Positions 1 through 11,102 of a stretch of DNA of 64,000 bases are shown here, in pieces. The position numbers and the translations under genes were made by a program. The stretch comes from Bog-756 sp963699085 (GTDB taxonomy: Bacteria; Actinomycetota; Acidimicrobiia; Acidimicrobiales; RAAP-2). Where the stretch lies: the NCBI GenBank assembly GCA_963699085.1, contig CAVOTH010000001.1, positions 186,001 through 250,000 on the forward strand, in the 5' to 3' direction. How positions within the stretch are numbered: position 1 is the stretch's first letter; each line of letters begins with the position of its first letter. Under the pieces are notes generated by a model. That model worked only from the letters and a program-made list of their open reading frames with translations. It did no database searches and was not told the origin of the DNA.

Positions 1-21
1 GTCGACCCGCCGGTCACCCTG

Positions 22-1020
22 TCAGTTCCCGGCGGCCATCCGCTGACGGGCCACATCGAAGCAGGCTATGGCACCGGCCGTAGCCACGTTCAGGGACGAC
101 AGTGTCCCGCGCTGGGGAATGGCCGCCAGTTCATCGCAGCGCCGACGGGTGAGTGCGGCCAGGCCGGAGCCCTCCGATCCCAACACCAGGGCCACCGGTT
201 GGTCACCCAGGGCCAGGCGGTAGAGCGGCTTCGGGGCTTCACCGACCAGTCCCACCGTGACCACCCCGAGGCCGGACAGCTGCTGGATGGCCGTCGGTAT
301 CCCGGCCACCAGTGCCATCGGGAGGTACTCGATCGCCCCGGCCGCCACCTTGGCCACGGTCGGCGACAGATGGGCCGACCGGTGGCGGGGCAGGACGATG
401 CCGGTGACCCCGGCGCACTCGGCGCTGCGGAGCACCGCCCCGAGATTGTGGGGATCGGTGATCCCGTCGAGGACGAGCAGGAACGGCAGTCGACCCCGCT
501 TGGTCGGCTGACACAGGTCTTCCAACGGGGTGTCCTGGATCGGCTTGGCCAGGGCCACCACCCCCTGAGAACCGTCGGTCCGGGCTGCGGCGTCGATCCG
601 CTTGCGAGACACATAGTCGACCTTGACCCGCCGCTTGGCGGCGAGCGCCTCGATGTCATCGAGGATCTCGGCGGCATCCATGCCCTCGGCCAATAGCAGT
701 GTGGCCACCGGTCTGCGACCGGCACTCAGCAGCTCCCGGACCGCTTGTCTCCCCTCGACCTGATCCCCACCGAGGCCCTCATGCTTCGGGCCGCGCCGAA
801 CCGGGACGTCGCGGCCCCCGGGTCCGCGGCCCCGGTCGTTGACCGGCGATCGGGCCACCCCACCGGTACCTGTTCCCCGTCCAGACTTGGCGTCCTTCGC
901 CTTCATCCACGCGGCCTTGGCCTCGCGCCCCTTGGGCGACGGTCCACCGCGGGCTCCTCCCTTGGGGGCAGGCGTCCGTGAGCCCTTGCCGCGCCCCCGA
1001 CCCGGCGGCGCCGGGCTCAC
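22..1020 (-). CDS. rlmB: 23S rRNA (guanosine-2'-O-)-methyltransferase RlmB/TrmH family
   Basis: SpoU/TrmH-type SAM-dependent 2'-O-ribose methylase, 332 aa, expected to methylate a guanosine in 23S rRNA. The three SpoU motifs are visible: LDGITDPHNLGAVLRSAE, LVLGSEGSGL and the C-terminal SSLNVATAGAIACF segment, which together form the knotted cofactor site. The first ~85 residues are a Gly/Arg/Lys/Pro-rich basic tail ahead of the substrate-binding domain, as is common in actinobacterial RlmB. The start overlaps the stop of ispF by 4 nt, so translation is probably coupled. In mycobacteria cysS lies between these two genes; here it is absent. RlmB rather than another TrmH paralogue is assigned from family resemblance and context. 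Confidence 0.9.
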   Translation of the reverse strand: MSPAPPGRGRGKGSRTPAPKGGARGGPSPKGREAKAAWMKAKDAKSGRGTGTGGVARSPVNDRGRGPGGRDVPVRRGPKHEGLGGDQVEGRQAVRELLSAGRRPVATLLLAEGMDAAEILDDIEALAAKRRVKVDYVSRKRIDAAARTDGSQGVVALAKPIQDTPLEDLCQPTKRGRLPFLLVLDGITDPHNLGAVLRSAECAGVTGIVLPRHRSAHLSPTVAKVAAGAIEYLPMALVAGIPTAIQQLSGLGVVTVGLVGEAPKPLYRLALGDQPVALVLGSEGSGLAALTRRRCDELAAIPQRGTLSSLNVATAGAIACFDVARQRMAAGN

Positions 1021-1562
1021 CGCACGCCCCCGTCTGCAGAGGTCGGCCCGACGGGCGAAGCCGTCAGCAGGACCACGGCGGTACAGGCGATCCCCTCGGC
1101 CCGGCCCAGGGCACCGAGGCCCTCGGCCCGGGTCGCCTTCACATTGACCGGCGCGCCCAGGGCATCGCCCAGTCGAGCAGCCATGTCGGGCACGTGATCA
1201 GCCAGCCGGGGTTGCTCGGCCACCACGGTGCAGTCGGCGTTGACCGGCATCCACCCGGCGTCGACGGCTAGTGCCACCACCCGTCGGAGGATCCCGATCG
1301 AGTCGGCTCCGGCCCACTGCGGGTCGGTGTCGGGCATGTGGCGCCCGAGGTCTCCGAGTCCGGCCGCCCCGAGCACGGCGTCGGCGATGGCGTGGGTGAC
1401 GGCGTCGGCGTCGCTGTGTCCCGCCAAGCCGCGCACGCCGTCTCCACTGATCAACACGCCCCCGAGCACCAGCGGCCGGGCCGGGTCGTCGGCGAAGGGA
1501 TGGACGTCGATTCCCTGACCGATCCGCAGTTCGGGCGACCCACCTGTCGAAGGACTGCTCAC
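1017..1562 (-). CDS. ispF: 2-C-methyl-D-erythritol 2,4-cyclodiphosphate synthase
   Basis: Fifth enzyme of the MEP isoprenoid pathway; it converts CDP-ME 2-phosphate to ME-2,4-cyclodiphosphate with release of CMP. The 181-aa protein has the metal-binding DVHPF near the N terminus, the GHSDADAVTHAIADA helix and the LGDLGRHMPDTDP motif, all diagnostic of IspF. The ATG overlaps the ispD stop by 4 nt and its own stop overlaps the rlmB start, so ispD-ispF-rlmB form a tightly coupled unit. Length is slightly above the usual ~160 aa because of short N- and C-terminal extensions. Confidence 0.95.
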   Translation of the reverse strand: MSSPSTGGSPELRIGQGIDVHPFADDPARPLVLGGVLISGDGVRGLAGHSDADAVTHAIADAVLGAAGLGDLGRHMPDTDPQWAGADSIGILRRVVALAVDAGWMPVNADCTVVAEQPRLADHVPDMAARLGDALGAPVNVKATRAEGLGALGRAEGIACTAVVLLTASPVGPTSADGGVR

Positions 1563-2248
1563 CGGGCCGCCTCACTCAAGAGTGCCTCGGCCAAGGCCAG
1601 ATCCTCCGGACGGGTGAGTTTCAGGTTGCGGGGATCGCCCGGGACCGTCCCGACGGTCAGTCCGGCCGCTTCGAGGAGACCGGCGTCGTCGGTGGCTTCT
1701 CCCCCACCCCGGTGTGCGGCGCGCAGGGCGTCCGCTGCGAATGCCTGCGGTGTCTGGATGGCGACCAGGTCATTGCGGTCGACCGTGTCCACCACCCGGT
1801 TTCCGACCACCCGCTTCAGGGTGTCGGCCACCGGGATGACGGGCACTGCCCCGTCCATCCCCCCTGTCCGCACTGCGTCGACCACGGCCCCGAACAGCTC
1901 GGCCGAGGCCAGAGGGCGGACGGCATCGTGCACGACGACGATGGCCGCGTCCTCCGGCACTGCGTCAAGTCCGGCACGGACCGATCGGGCCCGGGTGGCT
2001 CCCCCCGCCACCACCAGCGTGGCGCCCAACGCGGCATCCCCGGTGCTGCCGGGTCTGGGGAGCCCCTCGCCGGTGTCGGTGGCCATGGGCACCACGAGGA
2101 CCACACCGTCGGCCACGGAGCGGGCGGCACGGACCGACCAGGCGACGACCGGGGTCCCGGCCAGAGGGAGGAACTGCTTGAGGCCGCCGAACCGGTGGCC
2201 CGAACCGCCGGCGACAACGATGGCCCAGACGGGCCCCGTTCGGCTCAG
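1559..2248 (-). CDS. ispD: 2-C-methyl-D-erythritol 4-phosphate cytidylyltransferase
   Basis: Third MEP-pathway enzyme (MEP + CTP to CDP-ME). The CTP-binding Gly-rich segment (AIVVAGGSGHRFGGLKQF) is encoded upstream of the first in-frame ATG, GTG or TTG (GTG at 2116), so a start there would remove the active site. No conventional start exists further upstream in this frame. The best candidate is CTG at 2248, which overlaps the carD stop (CTGA) and has a GAGG about 8 nt before it; ATC at 2221 is the alternative. From CTG the protein is 229 aa, the normal family length. Later landmarks are VVVHDAVRPL and LKLTRPEDL. Function is secure; the start codon is inferred. Confidence 0.9.
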   Translation of the reverse strand: MSRTGPVWAIVVAGGSGHRFGGLKQFLPLAGTPVVAWSVRAARSVADGVVLVVPMATDTGEGLPRPGSTGDAALGATLVVAGGATRARSVRAGLDAVPEDAAIVVVHDAVRPLASAELFGAVVDAVRTGGMDGAVPVIPVADTLKRVVGNRVVDTVDRNDLVAIQTPQAFAADALRAAHRGGGEATDDAGLLEAAGLTVGTVPGDPRNLKLTRPEDLALAEALLSEAAR

Positions 2249-2721
2249 GGCAGCGCCTCGTTGAGGCGGACCTCGGCGGTCTCCTCGTCGACGCCGAGCG
2301 CGAACGTCAGCTCGGACACCAGGATCTGGCGAGCCCGGCTGAGCATGCGCTTCTCACCGGCCGACAGTCCCTTGTCCTTGTCGCGGATCGAGAGGTTTCG
2401 GACCACTTCGGCCACCTGGTAGATATCGCCTGAGCGAAGCTTCTCCGAGTGGTTCTTGTAGCGGCGCGACCAGTTGGTCGGCATCCGTGCCTCCTTCTTG
2501 CGAAGCACGGCGAACACCTCCTCGACCTCCTCGTCGTTGATGACCTCGCGCAGGCCGACACCCTCCGTATTGTCGGCCGGCACCATCAACGTGAGATCGC
2601 CATAGGCGAGCCGGAGCACGAGGTACTCCTGCTTCTTGCCGAACGCCTCTTTGGTCTCTCGTCGTTCGACTACTGCCGCGCCATGGTGCGGATAGACGAC
2701 CTTGTCACCGATGTCGAACAC
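2245..2721 (-). CDS. carD: CarD-family RNA polymerase-binding transcriptional regulator
   Basis: Global regulator that binds the RNA polymerase beta subunit and stabilises open complexes, notably at rRNA promoters. From GTG at 2721 it is 158 aa, close to mycobacterial CarD (162 aa). The chosen start follows a strong AGGAGG at 2725-2730 and gives the canonical FDIGDKVVYPHHGAAVV N terminus (the Tudor-like RNA polymerase-interacting domain). The C-terminal helical DNA-binding region includes NWSRRYKNHSEKL and GEKRMLSRAR. It lies just upstream of ispD, as in mycobacteria, and its stop overlaps the proposed ispD start. The longer reading with extra N-terminal residues lacks a good ribosome binding site. 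Confidence 0.94.
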   Translation of the reverse strand: MFDIGDKVVYPHHGAAVVERRETKEAFGKKQEYLVLRLAYGDLTLMVPADNTEGVGLREVINDEEVEEVFAVLRKKEARMPTNWSRRYKNHSEKLRSGDIYQVAEVVRNLSIRDKDKGLSAGEKRMLSRARQILVSELTFALGVDEETAEVRLNEALP

Positions 2722-2887
2722 CGTTCCTCCTGGCGTTGCGGTGCGGAACCGGGGCGCGTGAGCGACATCCGGTCTAGTGGGGAAGGACTCCATTCTACCA
2801 GCTGCCGGGTGGGTCCCCACACCGGCCCCGGGCGTCATCCCACATCCGTCCGGCCGTTCGTCAACCGTCGGTCGTACGTCCGCGCTT

Positions 2888-3955
2888 CTACTGGTACCGC
2901 TCGAAGATGCTTGCCTCGGCCAGTCGGGCCAGGCCGTCCTTCACCAAGTGGGCCCGGGTCTGACCCACGCCTTCCACTTGCTCGAGCTCGGCGATGGAGG
3001 CCCGCATGATCTGCTGGAGATTGACGAAGCGGTCGACAATCCGCTCGATGATCGTGTCGGAGAACCTCGGCAGGTGGTGGAGGAGCCGATAGCCCCGCGG
3101 CTCGACGCCGGACTCCGCGTCGTTGAACGCCCCGTGCAGGCGGAGGATGGCCGCCACCCTGTTGGGATCGCGCAGCCCGTCCGATGACAGGGCGGCAAGT
3201 TCGTCTACGACAACGTCGACGGTTGTCGCCCAGGCAGCCGACTCGGCCGGTGTCATCGCGCAGTAGTCGCGCACGATCAGGATCAGCGCCCGGGCCACAC
3301 CGTCCACCAGTTCGACCGACTGGAGGCCGACCAGGCGCCCGTCTTCGCCGAGTTCGACCAGATAGCCGTCCACCTCCTCGGCGATACGGAGCACCATCTC
3401 GGCCGCCTGGATCACCCCGACCACGTCGCCTACCGACACCGTGTCCTCGAGTTCGAGAATCGACAGGTTACCGAGGGCGACATCGAACCGGCTCCGGAAG
3501 CGCTGCATGGTGGCGAGCGCCTGGTCGGTCCGGTCGTGCAGCCATCCGGTGGGTTGGATGGTGTGCTTGTCGTTGTTGCGGTAGACGGCGATCACCGACA
3601 TGGCCGCCGACACCGACAGGACCGGGACATCGATCGAGCGGGCCACCCGCTCCGCCGTGCGGTGCCGCGTCCCGGTCTCGGTGGTGTGGATCGTCGGGTC
3701 CGGCATCAGGTGCACATTGGCCCGTGCGATCCTCGACGCGTTGGCGGCGATGATGATCGCCCCGTCCATCTTGGCCAGCTCGGACAGGCGCTGGGGACTG
3801 AACTCGGAGTCGAGCAGGAAGCCGCCCGAACAGATCGACAACACCTCGGGCCCATCGCCGACGACCACCAAACCCCCCCGCTTGGCCCGCAGTATCCGGT
3901 CGAGCCCGTCGCGCAGGGGGGTGCCCGGTGCCACCATCGCCAGGGCGTCACTCAT
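2888..3955 (-). CDS. disA: DNA integrity scanning protein DisA, diadenylate cyclase
   Basis: Makes c-di-AMP from two ATP and scans DNA for branched structures. The N-terminal DAC domain shows the DGA motif in KMDGAIIIAANASRIARANV and the ATP-contacting GTRHRTAERVA segment. A linker helix region follows, and a C-terminal helix-hairpin-helix DNA-binding domain ends with LEQVEGVGQTRAHLVKDGL. I take ATG 3955 (MSDALAMVAPGTPLRDGLDRI), giving 355 aa, the standard length; an upstream in-frame start would add about 19 residues. It sits 68 nt downstream of radA, the classical radA-disA pairing in which RadA can restrain DisA activity. Confidence 0.95.
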   Translation of the reverse strand: MSDALAMVAPGTPLRDGLDRILRAKRGGLVVVGDGPEVLSICSGGFLLDSEFSPQRLSELAKMDGAIIIAANASRIARANVHLMPDPTIHTTETGTRHRTAERVARSIDVPVLSVSAAMSVIAVYRNNDKHTIQPTGWLHDRTDQALATMQRFRSRFDVALGNLSILELEDTVSVGDVVGVIQAAEMVLRIAEEVDGYLVELGEDGRLVGLQSVELVDGVARALILIVRDYCAMTPAESAAWATTVDVVVDELAALSSDGLRDPNRVAAILRLHGAFNDAESGVEPRGYRLLHHLPRFSDTIIERIVDRFVNLQQIMRASIAELEQVEGVGQTRAHLVKDGLARLAEASIFERYQ

Positions 3956-4023
3956 GGCCGCATGCTGGCGCGAGGTCACACGGGGATCGTACTCGTCGCC
4001 GCGTCGGCGCACCCGGGGTGCGG

Positions 4024-5415
4024 TCAGCGGGCCGGGGCGTCGAGGCAGCCGAAACGACCGACCGCCTCGGCCACGGTGTCGACCCTGATCAGTTCGACAC
4101 CGACGGGACCGGTCGGTGCCGACGCGGGAACCACCACCCGACCGAATCCGAGCCGGACCGCCTCCTCGAGGCGCCGCGGGAGGTTGGTCACCTGGCGGAT
4201 CTCGCCGGCCAGGCCGACCTCACCGACGGCGGCCAGGTCGGATGGCAGAGCCACACCGGTCGAGGCCGAGGCCACGGCCAGGGCCACGGCCAGGTCAGCG
4301 GCCGGCTCGGTGACCCGGATGCCCCCGGCGACGGAGGCGAACACGTCGACGGCGTGCATGGGAAGGCCCGCGTGCCGGGCCAGGACGGCCAAGGTCATGA
4401 CCAGCCGGCCGCTGTCGAGACCGACGACGGAACGCTTCGGCTGGGCCTGGCTCATCGGCGCCACCAGGGCCTGCAGCTCGACCATCAGGGTGCGCCGACC
4501 CTGCAGTGCCGGCAGAACCACCCCACCGGGAACGCCGGTCAGACGGTCCCCCAGCAGCAGGCGGCCAGGGTCGTCCACCCGGTTGAGCCCCTGTTCGCCC
4601 ATTTCGAAGAGGCCGAGCTCGCCTGTCGGGCCGAAGCGGTGCTTGACCGCCAGCAGGAGCCGCAGGGCATGGTGCCGGTCACCTTCGAAACTCAGCACCG
4701 TGTCCACCATGTGCTCGAGGGCGCGTGGACCGGCCAACGCCCCGTCTTTGGTTACATGGCCGACCAGGACCGTGGCGATCTGACGGGTCTTGGCCAGTCC
4801 CACCAGTTGGTCGGCGCACTCGCGGACCTGGCCGATCGAGCCGGGGACACCGGTGGCACGTCGTTCGCCGGGAGTCGCCGGCCCGATGGCGACGGCCTGG
4901 ATCGAGTCGATGACCAAAAGATCAGGTTCACACTCCACCACCGCACCGATCACCTGGCCCACGTCGGTGGCCGACAACACCAGCAGTCCGGGCGGGACAG
5001 GTCCCAGGCGCTCAGCCCGCAGCCGCACCTGGTGGGCGGACTCCTCGGCCGAGACGAGCAGAACCCGGTGACCTGCCCCGGCCCGGGCGGCCAGGACCTG
5101 GAGAAGGAGTGTCGACTTGCCGATGCCGGGCTCACCACCGAGCAGCGTGACCGAGCCCGGCACGAGCCCCCCCGACAGGACCCGGTCGAACTCCTCGACC
5201 CCCGTCGGCACGGCGGCGGCCTCGGACAGGTCAACGGTGGAGAGGGGTACGGGCATGCGCGACAGGTCGAGCTCGTCAACGGCGCGCACCAGGGGATCGA
5301 GGGCCGACTCCTCCACCAGGGTGTTCCACTCTCCGCACGTGGGGCAGCGGCCCGCCCACCGGACGGTGGTCGAGCCGCAGTCGATACAGCGGTGGCGCTT
5401 GGCCGTCTTTGCCAT
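4024..5415 (-). CDS. radA: DNA repair protein RadA (Sms)
   Basis: RecA-like branch-migration helicase acting in recombination. The 463-aa protein starts at ATG 5415 (GTG 5418 is also possible). It has the N-terminal C4 zinc finger (CIDCGSTTVRWAGRCPTCG), Walker A GGEPGIGKST, Walker B LLVIDSIQAV, a RadA-specific KHRFG motif (usually KNRFG) and a C-terminal Lon-protease-like domain ending near LIRVDTVAEAVGRF. It is followed closely by disA. Reading open upstream of 5415 does not resemble any known domain and is not included. Confidence 0.95.
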   Translation of the reverse strand: MAKTAKRHRCIDCGSTTVRWAGRCPTCGEWNTLVEESALDPLVRAVDELDLSRMPVPLSTVDLSEAAAVPTGVEEFDRVLSGGLVPGSVTLLGGEPGIGKSTLLLQVLAARAGAGHRVLLVSAEESAHQVRLRAERLGPVPPGLLVLSATDVGQVIGAVVECEPDLLVIDSIQAVAIGPATPGERRATGVPGSIGQVRECADQLVGLAKTRQIATVLVGHVTKDGALAGPRALEHMVDTVLSFEGDRHHALRLLLAVKHRFGPTGELGLFEMGEQGLNRVDDPGRLLLGDRLTGVPGGVVLPALQGRRTLMVELQALVAPMSQAQPKRSVVGLDSGRLVMTLAVLARHAGLPMHAVDVFASVAGGIRVTEPAADLAVALAVASASTGVALPSDLAAVGEVGLAGEIRQVTNLPRRLEEAVRLGFGRVVVPASAPTGPVGVELIRVDTVAEAVGRFGCLDAPAR

Positions 5416-5848
5416 CACCCCGATGGTAGGGAACGGGTGTGCCACTCCGTGCGATCCCGTTACGCGCACCGCCCCCCCGCTGAACGGGGGGGCGGCTGCG
5501 TTGCCCGACCCGGCCCGGGGGAAGGTCGGTCGGGTGCAGGGTCCGCCGAGCCAGGCACAGGGGGTCCTGGAGGGGCAATGATCCCGACTGGTCCAGTCAA
5601 CCGCGGCTGTCCCCCGTGAGATCAGGGCCGAATTACCCGAATTTCGCTGGTTCGGGCCGGTGGCCAGGCGTCGATGGGAGGGTTCGGGTGGCAGGCCGGT
5701 GTCCGGCCCATACGGCCGGAGACGGTCCCTCCGACCGTTCCGGTCGCCGATCCGGTGGTGCGCGAGCCCACTCGCGCCGACGCCCCACCGGTCGGGCGGG
5801 GCGTCGGTCAGTCCCAATCGGGTGGCGGAACCCGCCGCTCCCGGATGG
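5416..5848. other. 433-bp gene-free interval between clpC and radA
   Basis: I find no convincing gene on either strand here: open frames lack a ribosome binding site and any recognisable domain. Lsr2, a neighbour of clpC in mycobacteria, is not encoded. The one clear element is the long GC hairpin at 5469-5495. The radA promoter presumably lies between that hairpin and 5415, but I cannot point to convincing -35/-10 hexamers. Confidence 0.6.
5469..5495. terminator. Perfect GC hairpin, probable factor-independent terminator
   Basis: An exact 11-bp stem (CCGCCCCCCCG pairing with CGGGGGGGCGG) closes a 5-nt loop, CTGAA. It lies 353 bp beyond the clpC stop and 54 bp before the radA start, in the same transcription direction. 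No U-tract follows on either strand, which is common for actinobacterial hairpin terminators. It may separate clpC from radA-disA transcription. Confidence 0.5.
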
Positions 5849-8404
<2,556 letters not shown>

Positions 8405-8534
8405 TCCACCGCCTCCATCCGCGGTCAGTAACTGAAACCCAAGTCTACAGGTGCCAGGTACACCCGCACCCGCAGTCCCGGAAGCCGGGAGCCATGTACC
8501 ACCCATCGGCAGTCTGCCCTATCGTCTGTAGCCA

Positions 8535-9512
8535 GTGAACGTCGTCGACATCCTGGGACTCCCCTCACTCGAAGATCAGTTGACACTCCTCGAGCCCCTG
8601 CTCGTGGAGTCCGTCGTGACCGGGGACGCCTTCCTGGACGAGGTGACCACCCATCTGTTGGCCGCCGGCGGCAAGCGGCTGCGGCCCGTCCTGGCGCTGG
8701 CCACAGCCACTTCTGGCTCGCGGGGTGCCTCACAGGAGGACCTCCTCGGAGCGGTGGCCGTCGAGTTGGTGCACCTGGCCTCGCTCTACCACGACGACGT
8801 CATGGACGAGGCGACGATGCGTCGCAACGTCGAGAGCGTCAACTCCCGTTTCGGGAACCTGGTAGCCATCGTGGCCGGCGACTTCCTGCTGGCCCGTTCC
8901 GCCGAGATCGCCGCCGGTCTCGGCGTCGAGATCGCCGCCCTGCTGGCCGCCACCCTGGGCGAGCTCTGCCGGGGACAGGTCGACGAGGTCCGGGCCGCGT
9001 TCCGGGTGGACCGCACCCAGGCCGACTATTCGACCGCCATCGCCGGCAAGACGGCGTCGCTGATGGCCACGTCGTGCCGGATCGGGGCGCTCACCGGAGG
9101 ACTCGACCGTTCCGAAGTGGAGACCTTCACCGACTTCGGACGCTGTTTCGGGATGATCTTCCAGGTGCGTGACGACATTCTCGACGTCATCGGCAACGAG
9201 GCCGACCTGGGCAAGCCGGCGGGCCAGGATCTCGCCGAGGGCATTTACACACTCCCGGTGCTCCTGACCCTGGCCGATCCGGTCCACGGTCCCGAGCTCC
9301 GTGATCTGCTGGGGCAACCGTTGGGCGTCCCCGAGCAGGAGAAGGCACGGGCGATCGTGGCCGGTTCCGGTGCGATCGCCGAATCGGTGCGGGTCGCCCG
9401 CGGCTATGCCGACCAGGCGACTACCGCGGCCCTCGCCGGTCCCTCGCCCGAGCTGGCGGCGGCACTCGCCCGACTGGCCCACTCGCTGGTGGACGGCCTT
9501 CCGTTCGGGTAG
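8535..9512 (+). CDS. Trans-polyprenyl diphosphate synthase
   Basis: All-trans isoprenyl chain elongation enzyme, probably supplying the quinone side chain or geranylgeranyl-type precursors; it consumes products of the MEP pathway encoded nearby. The 325-aa protein has both aspartate-rich motifs: YHDDVMDEATMRR (FARM) and FQVRDDILDVIG (SARM), plus the GGKRLRP motif that binds the diphosphate. Product chain length cannot be fixed from sequence alone. GTG 8535 lies 9 nt after a possible -10 TATCGT (8520-8525) with no ribosome binding site, so a leaderless or near-leaderless message is possible. It converges on the small secreted-protein gene downstream. Confidence 0.92.
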   Translation: MNVVDILGLPSLEDQLTLLEPLLVESVVTGDAFLDEVTTHLLAAGGKRLRPVLALATATSGSRGASQEDLLGAVAVELVHLASLYHDDVMDEATMRRNVESVNSRFGNLVAIVAGDFLLARSAEIAAGLGVEIAALLAATLGELCRGQVDEVRAAFRVDRTQADYSTAIAGKTASLMATSCRIGALTGGLDRSEVETFTDFGRCFGMIFQVRDDILDVIGNEADLGKPAGQDLAEGIYTLPVLLTLADPVHGPELRDLLGQPLGVPEQEKARAIVAGSGAIAESVRVARGYADQATTAALAGPSPELAAALARLAHSLVDGLPFG

Positions 9513-9599
9513 ATCGGGCTTCGGACCTGGGCGCAACCGTCAGGTTCCCCCGCCTTGGGCAGATGCGGTCGGCAGTGGTCGGGAAGGACCGTTCAGGGC

Positions 9600-9634
9600 G
9601 TGATCGGGATCGCCGGCCGCCGCGGCCCGATCAC
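9600..9634. terminator. Bidirectional hairpin between convergent genes
   Basis: GTGATCGGG at 9600-9608 pairs exactly with CCCGATCAC at 9626-9634; the intervening GC-rich segment can extend the structure. It lies between the prenyl synthase (ends 9512) and the convergent minus-strand gene, whose stop codon falls inside the right arm. Position and symmetry suggest a shared terminator. Confidence 0.5.
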
Positions 9635-10047
9635 GTGCCCGGCGCGGTAGTGGGCGTCGTGGATCCCGTCGCCGGTGTCGGGACGCTGCACCTGGCGTTG
9701 ATCCTGGCGGTCTGCCTGTCCAGCCGGGACTTCACCGCCGGGCTGTCGAGTCGGCTGATCCGCTTCTGGATGCGGGCCACCCGTTGCGTGTTGCCGGCGG
9801 CCTTGGCCCGTGCCTCGGCCCGATGCAGCTTGGGTAGGCCTGCGGTGATGTTCGCCTCAATTCGCTGGATACGGGCCAGGGCCCGAGGTGCGCGGGCACA
9901 GTTGAAGCGGTCGGCGCGGGCAGAGTGGGATGCGGCACCGGTCACCGGTGCCACCGCGCCGGCCGTGCCGGCGATCCCGACTACGACTGTCCCGGCGGCC
10001 GCCACGCCGATGATCATCGCCCTGAGTGTGTGTCGCGTGCGTCCCAT
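9631..10047 (-). CDS. Small secreted helical protein, unknown function
   Basis: 138 aa from ATG 10047 (AAGGTGG upstream); GTG 10065 is an alternative start. It has a Sec signal peptide (basic MGRTRHTLR, then a hydrophobic stretch ending in AGTAGAVA) and a mature domain rich in Ala, Arg and Lys that should form amphipathic helices (ARIQRIEANITAGLPKLHRA, RIQKRISRL). The mature part has two cysteines (FNCARA, NARCSV) that could pair. The C terminus is Thr/Pro/Ser-rich. I do not recognise a family; the gene stands alone between convergent and co-directional neighbours. Confidence 0.65.
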   Translation of the reverse strand: MGRTRHTLRAMIIGVAAAGTVVVGIAGTAGAVAPVTGAASHSARADRFNCARAPRALARIQRIEANITAGLPKLHRAEARAKAAGNTQRVARIQKRISRLDSPAVKSRLDRQTARINARCSVPTPATGSTTPTTAPGT

Positions 10048-10183
10048 GCCCCTACCACCTTCCACTCGACGCCGGTCGGTCCGACGTTTGGGCCACCATC
10101 GACAGACGGGGTGTTCGATCCGTGAAGAGAATGTGAGGAATGTGTGAGCACCCTCCCGGACCGACCGTACCAGGAGGTCATCG

Positions 10184-10792
10184 CTAGGAGGTCATTCCGC
10201 CGAGGCCGACGAGGCCCCGGGAGAGCTCGATCTCCCCCATGTGGCGCAGCCCGTGCTGGTAGATCCAGCACTCAGTGGCGTCGAGCAGGGTGATCCCCTC
10301 GGGTCCGGCCACCCGGGCGCTGTACGTGCTGGCAACCTGTTCGGGAAAGGGACGGGCGATCACCAACCTGGTCAACTCCATCGGGTCCAGTCCGGCCAGC
10401 CACGCCTCCACCCGGTCGAAGACCGTGTGCATGTACTCCTGGAACTCCCCGTAGTCACCGATCCGCTGATGAACCATCTCCTCGACCGTTCGGTGCTTGC
10501 CATGGTCGGCGATGGCCGGATGGACCCGTGCCTCCCACGACTCGTCCCACACCGGCGGGGTGCCGGTCATCAGCAGGAACGATGCGTCGATCATGTTGAC
10601 GATGTGGAACAGGCTGAATGCGATCGGGAGGACGCCCTCGCGCTCGAAGTGGTTCACCTGATCGAGGTCCATCGTCGTCACCGCGTCGTAGTAGAGCGAA
10701 AACATCGCGTGCATCCGCCGTCGCAGTGAGTCGAGGATCAGGTCGCCCATTCCGCCCGCAACGATGGCTTCCGCGCCCGGATCCTCTGACAC
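10184..10792 (-). CDS. DinB/YfiT-like four-helix protein
   Basis: 202 aa with the spacing of metal-binding histidines typical of the DinB superfamily: one in FSLFHIVNM and a C-terminal pair in IYQHGLRHMGEIE. Members are four-helix bundles, often thiol-dependent transferases (mycothiol or bacillithiol partners) or of unknown role. The transfer reaction cannot be named here. It has a strong promoter of its own at 10837-10865 that overlaps the promoter region for the divergent TetR gene, so it may belong to the TetR regulon. Confidence 0.7.
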   Translation of the reverse strand: MSEDPGAEAIVAGGMGDLILDSLRRRMHAMFSLYYDAVTTMDLDQVNHFEREGVLPIAFSLFHIVNMIDASFLLMTGTPPVWDESWEARVHPAIADHGKHRTVEEMVHQRIGDYGEFQEYMHTVFDRVEAWLAGLDPMELTRLVIARPFPEQVASTYSARVAGPEGITLLDATECWIYQHGLRHMGEIELSRGLVGLGGMTS

Positions 10793-10836
10793 GGCGGCTC
10801 CCTCCCGAGCGCCCGAATCCCGGGCCCTGACCGGTC

Positions 10837-10865
10837 ATGTAAACACTTGTCAGAGATACTGTCAA
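10837..10865 (-). promoter_or_regulatory. Sigma-70-type promoter for the DinB-like gene
   Basis: On the minus strand the -35 is TTGACA (10860-10865) and the -10 TTACAT (10837-10842), separated by exactly 17 bp. It lies about 45 bp upstream of the DinB-like start at 10792. The -35 is a perfect consensus match, unusual in so GC-rich a region. Confidence 0.65.
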
Positions 10866-10875
10866 CTGTTATCGT
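10847..10875 (+). promoter_or_regulatory. Possible divergent promoter toward tetR
   Basis: TTGTCA (10847-10852), a 17-bp spacer and TATCGT (10870-10875) on the plus strand overlap the minus-strand promoter almost completely. RNA polymerase binding in one direction should exclude the other, and a TetR repressor bound here would control both. The proposed leader to the TetR start would be about 220 nt, which weakens the assignment. Confidence 0.4.
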
Positions 10876-11102
10876 GACCTCCCGGCACCGGTTCGGTCCG
10901 AGTCCGAGCAGAGGCCGGCGCCCACCGGTCCCGCCGAAGGGGCCGGTCGGCCTGGAGCTGGGCCGATGGGGAGCACCCGAGTGAAGCGAGGTCCCGTGCA
11001 GATTCCCCGTTCCATGGCCGACCTCGACAGGGCTGACCTCGATTGCTTCGATCACGTCCTCCCGATGGACCACGGCCCGGACCTCGGGGCCGACGGGGCC
11101 CG

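Larger units (their letters stand above)
10793..11102. other. Divergent regulatory region between DinB-like and TetR genes
   Basis: A 310-bp gap with an AT-rich island (about 10835-10880) in otherwise GC-rich DNA. It holds two overlapping divergent promoter-like elements, listed separately, and two direct TGTCA copies (10849-10852 region and 10861-10864 region) that could be regulator half-sites. The remainder up to the TetR start shows only a weak small frame. Confidence 0.5.

Noticed and set aside
3536..5619. Plus-strand open frames opposite disA and radA
   Set aside because: Shadow frames rich in Pro/Arg/Gly with no start signals, fully overlapped by secure genes.
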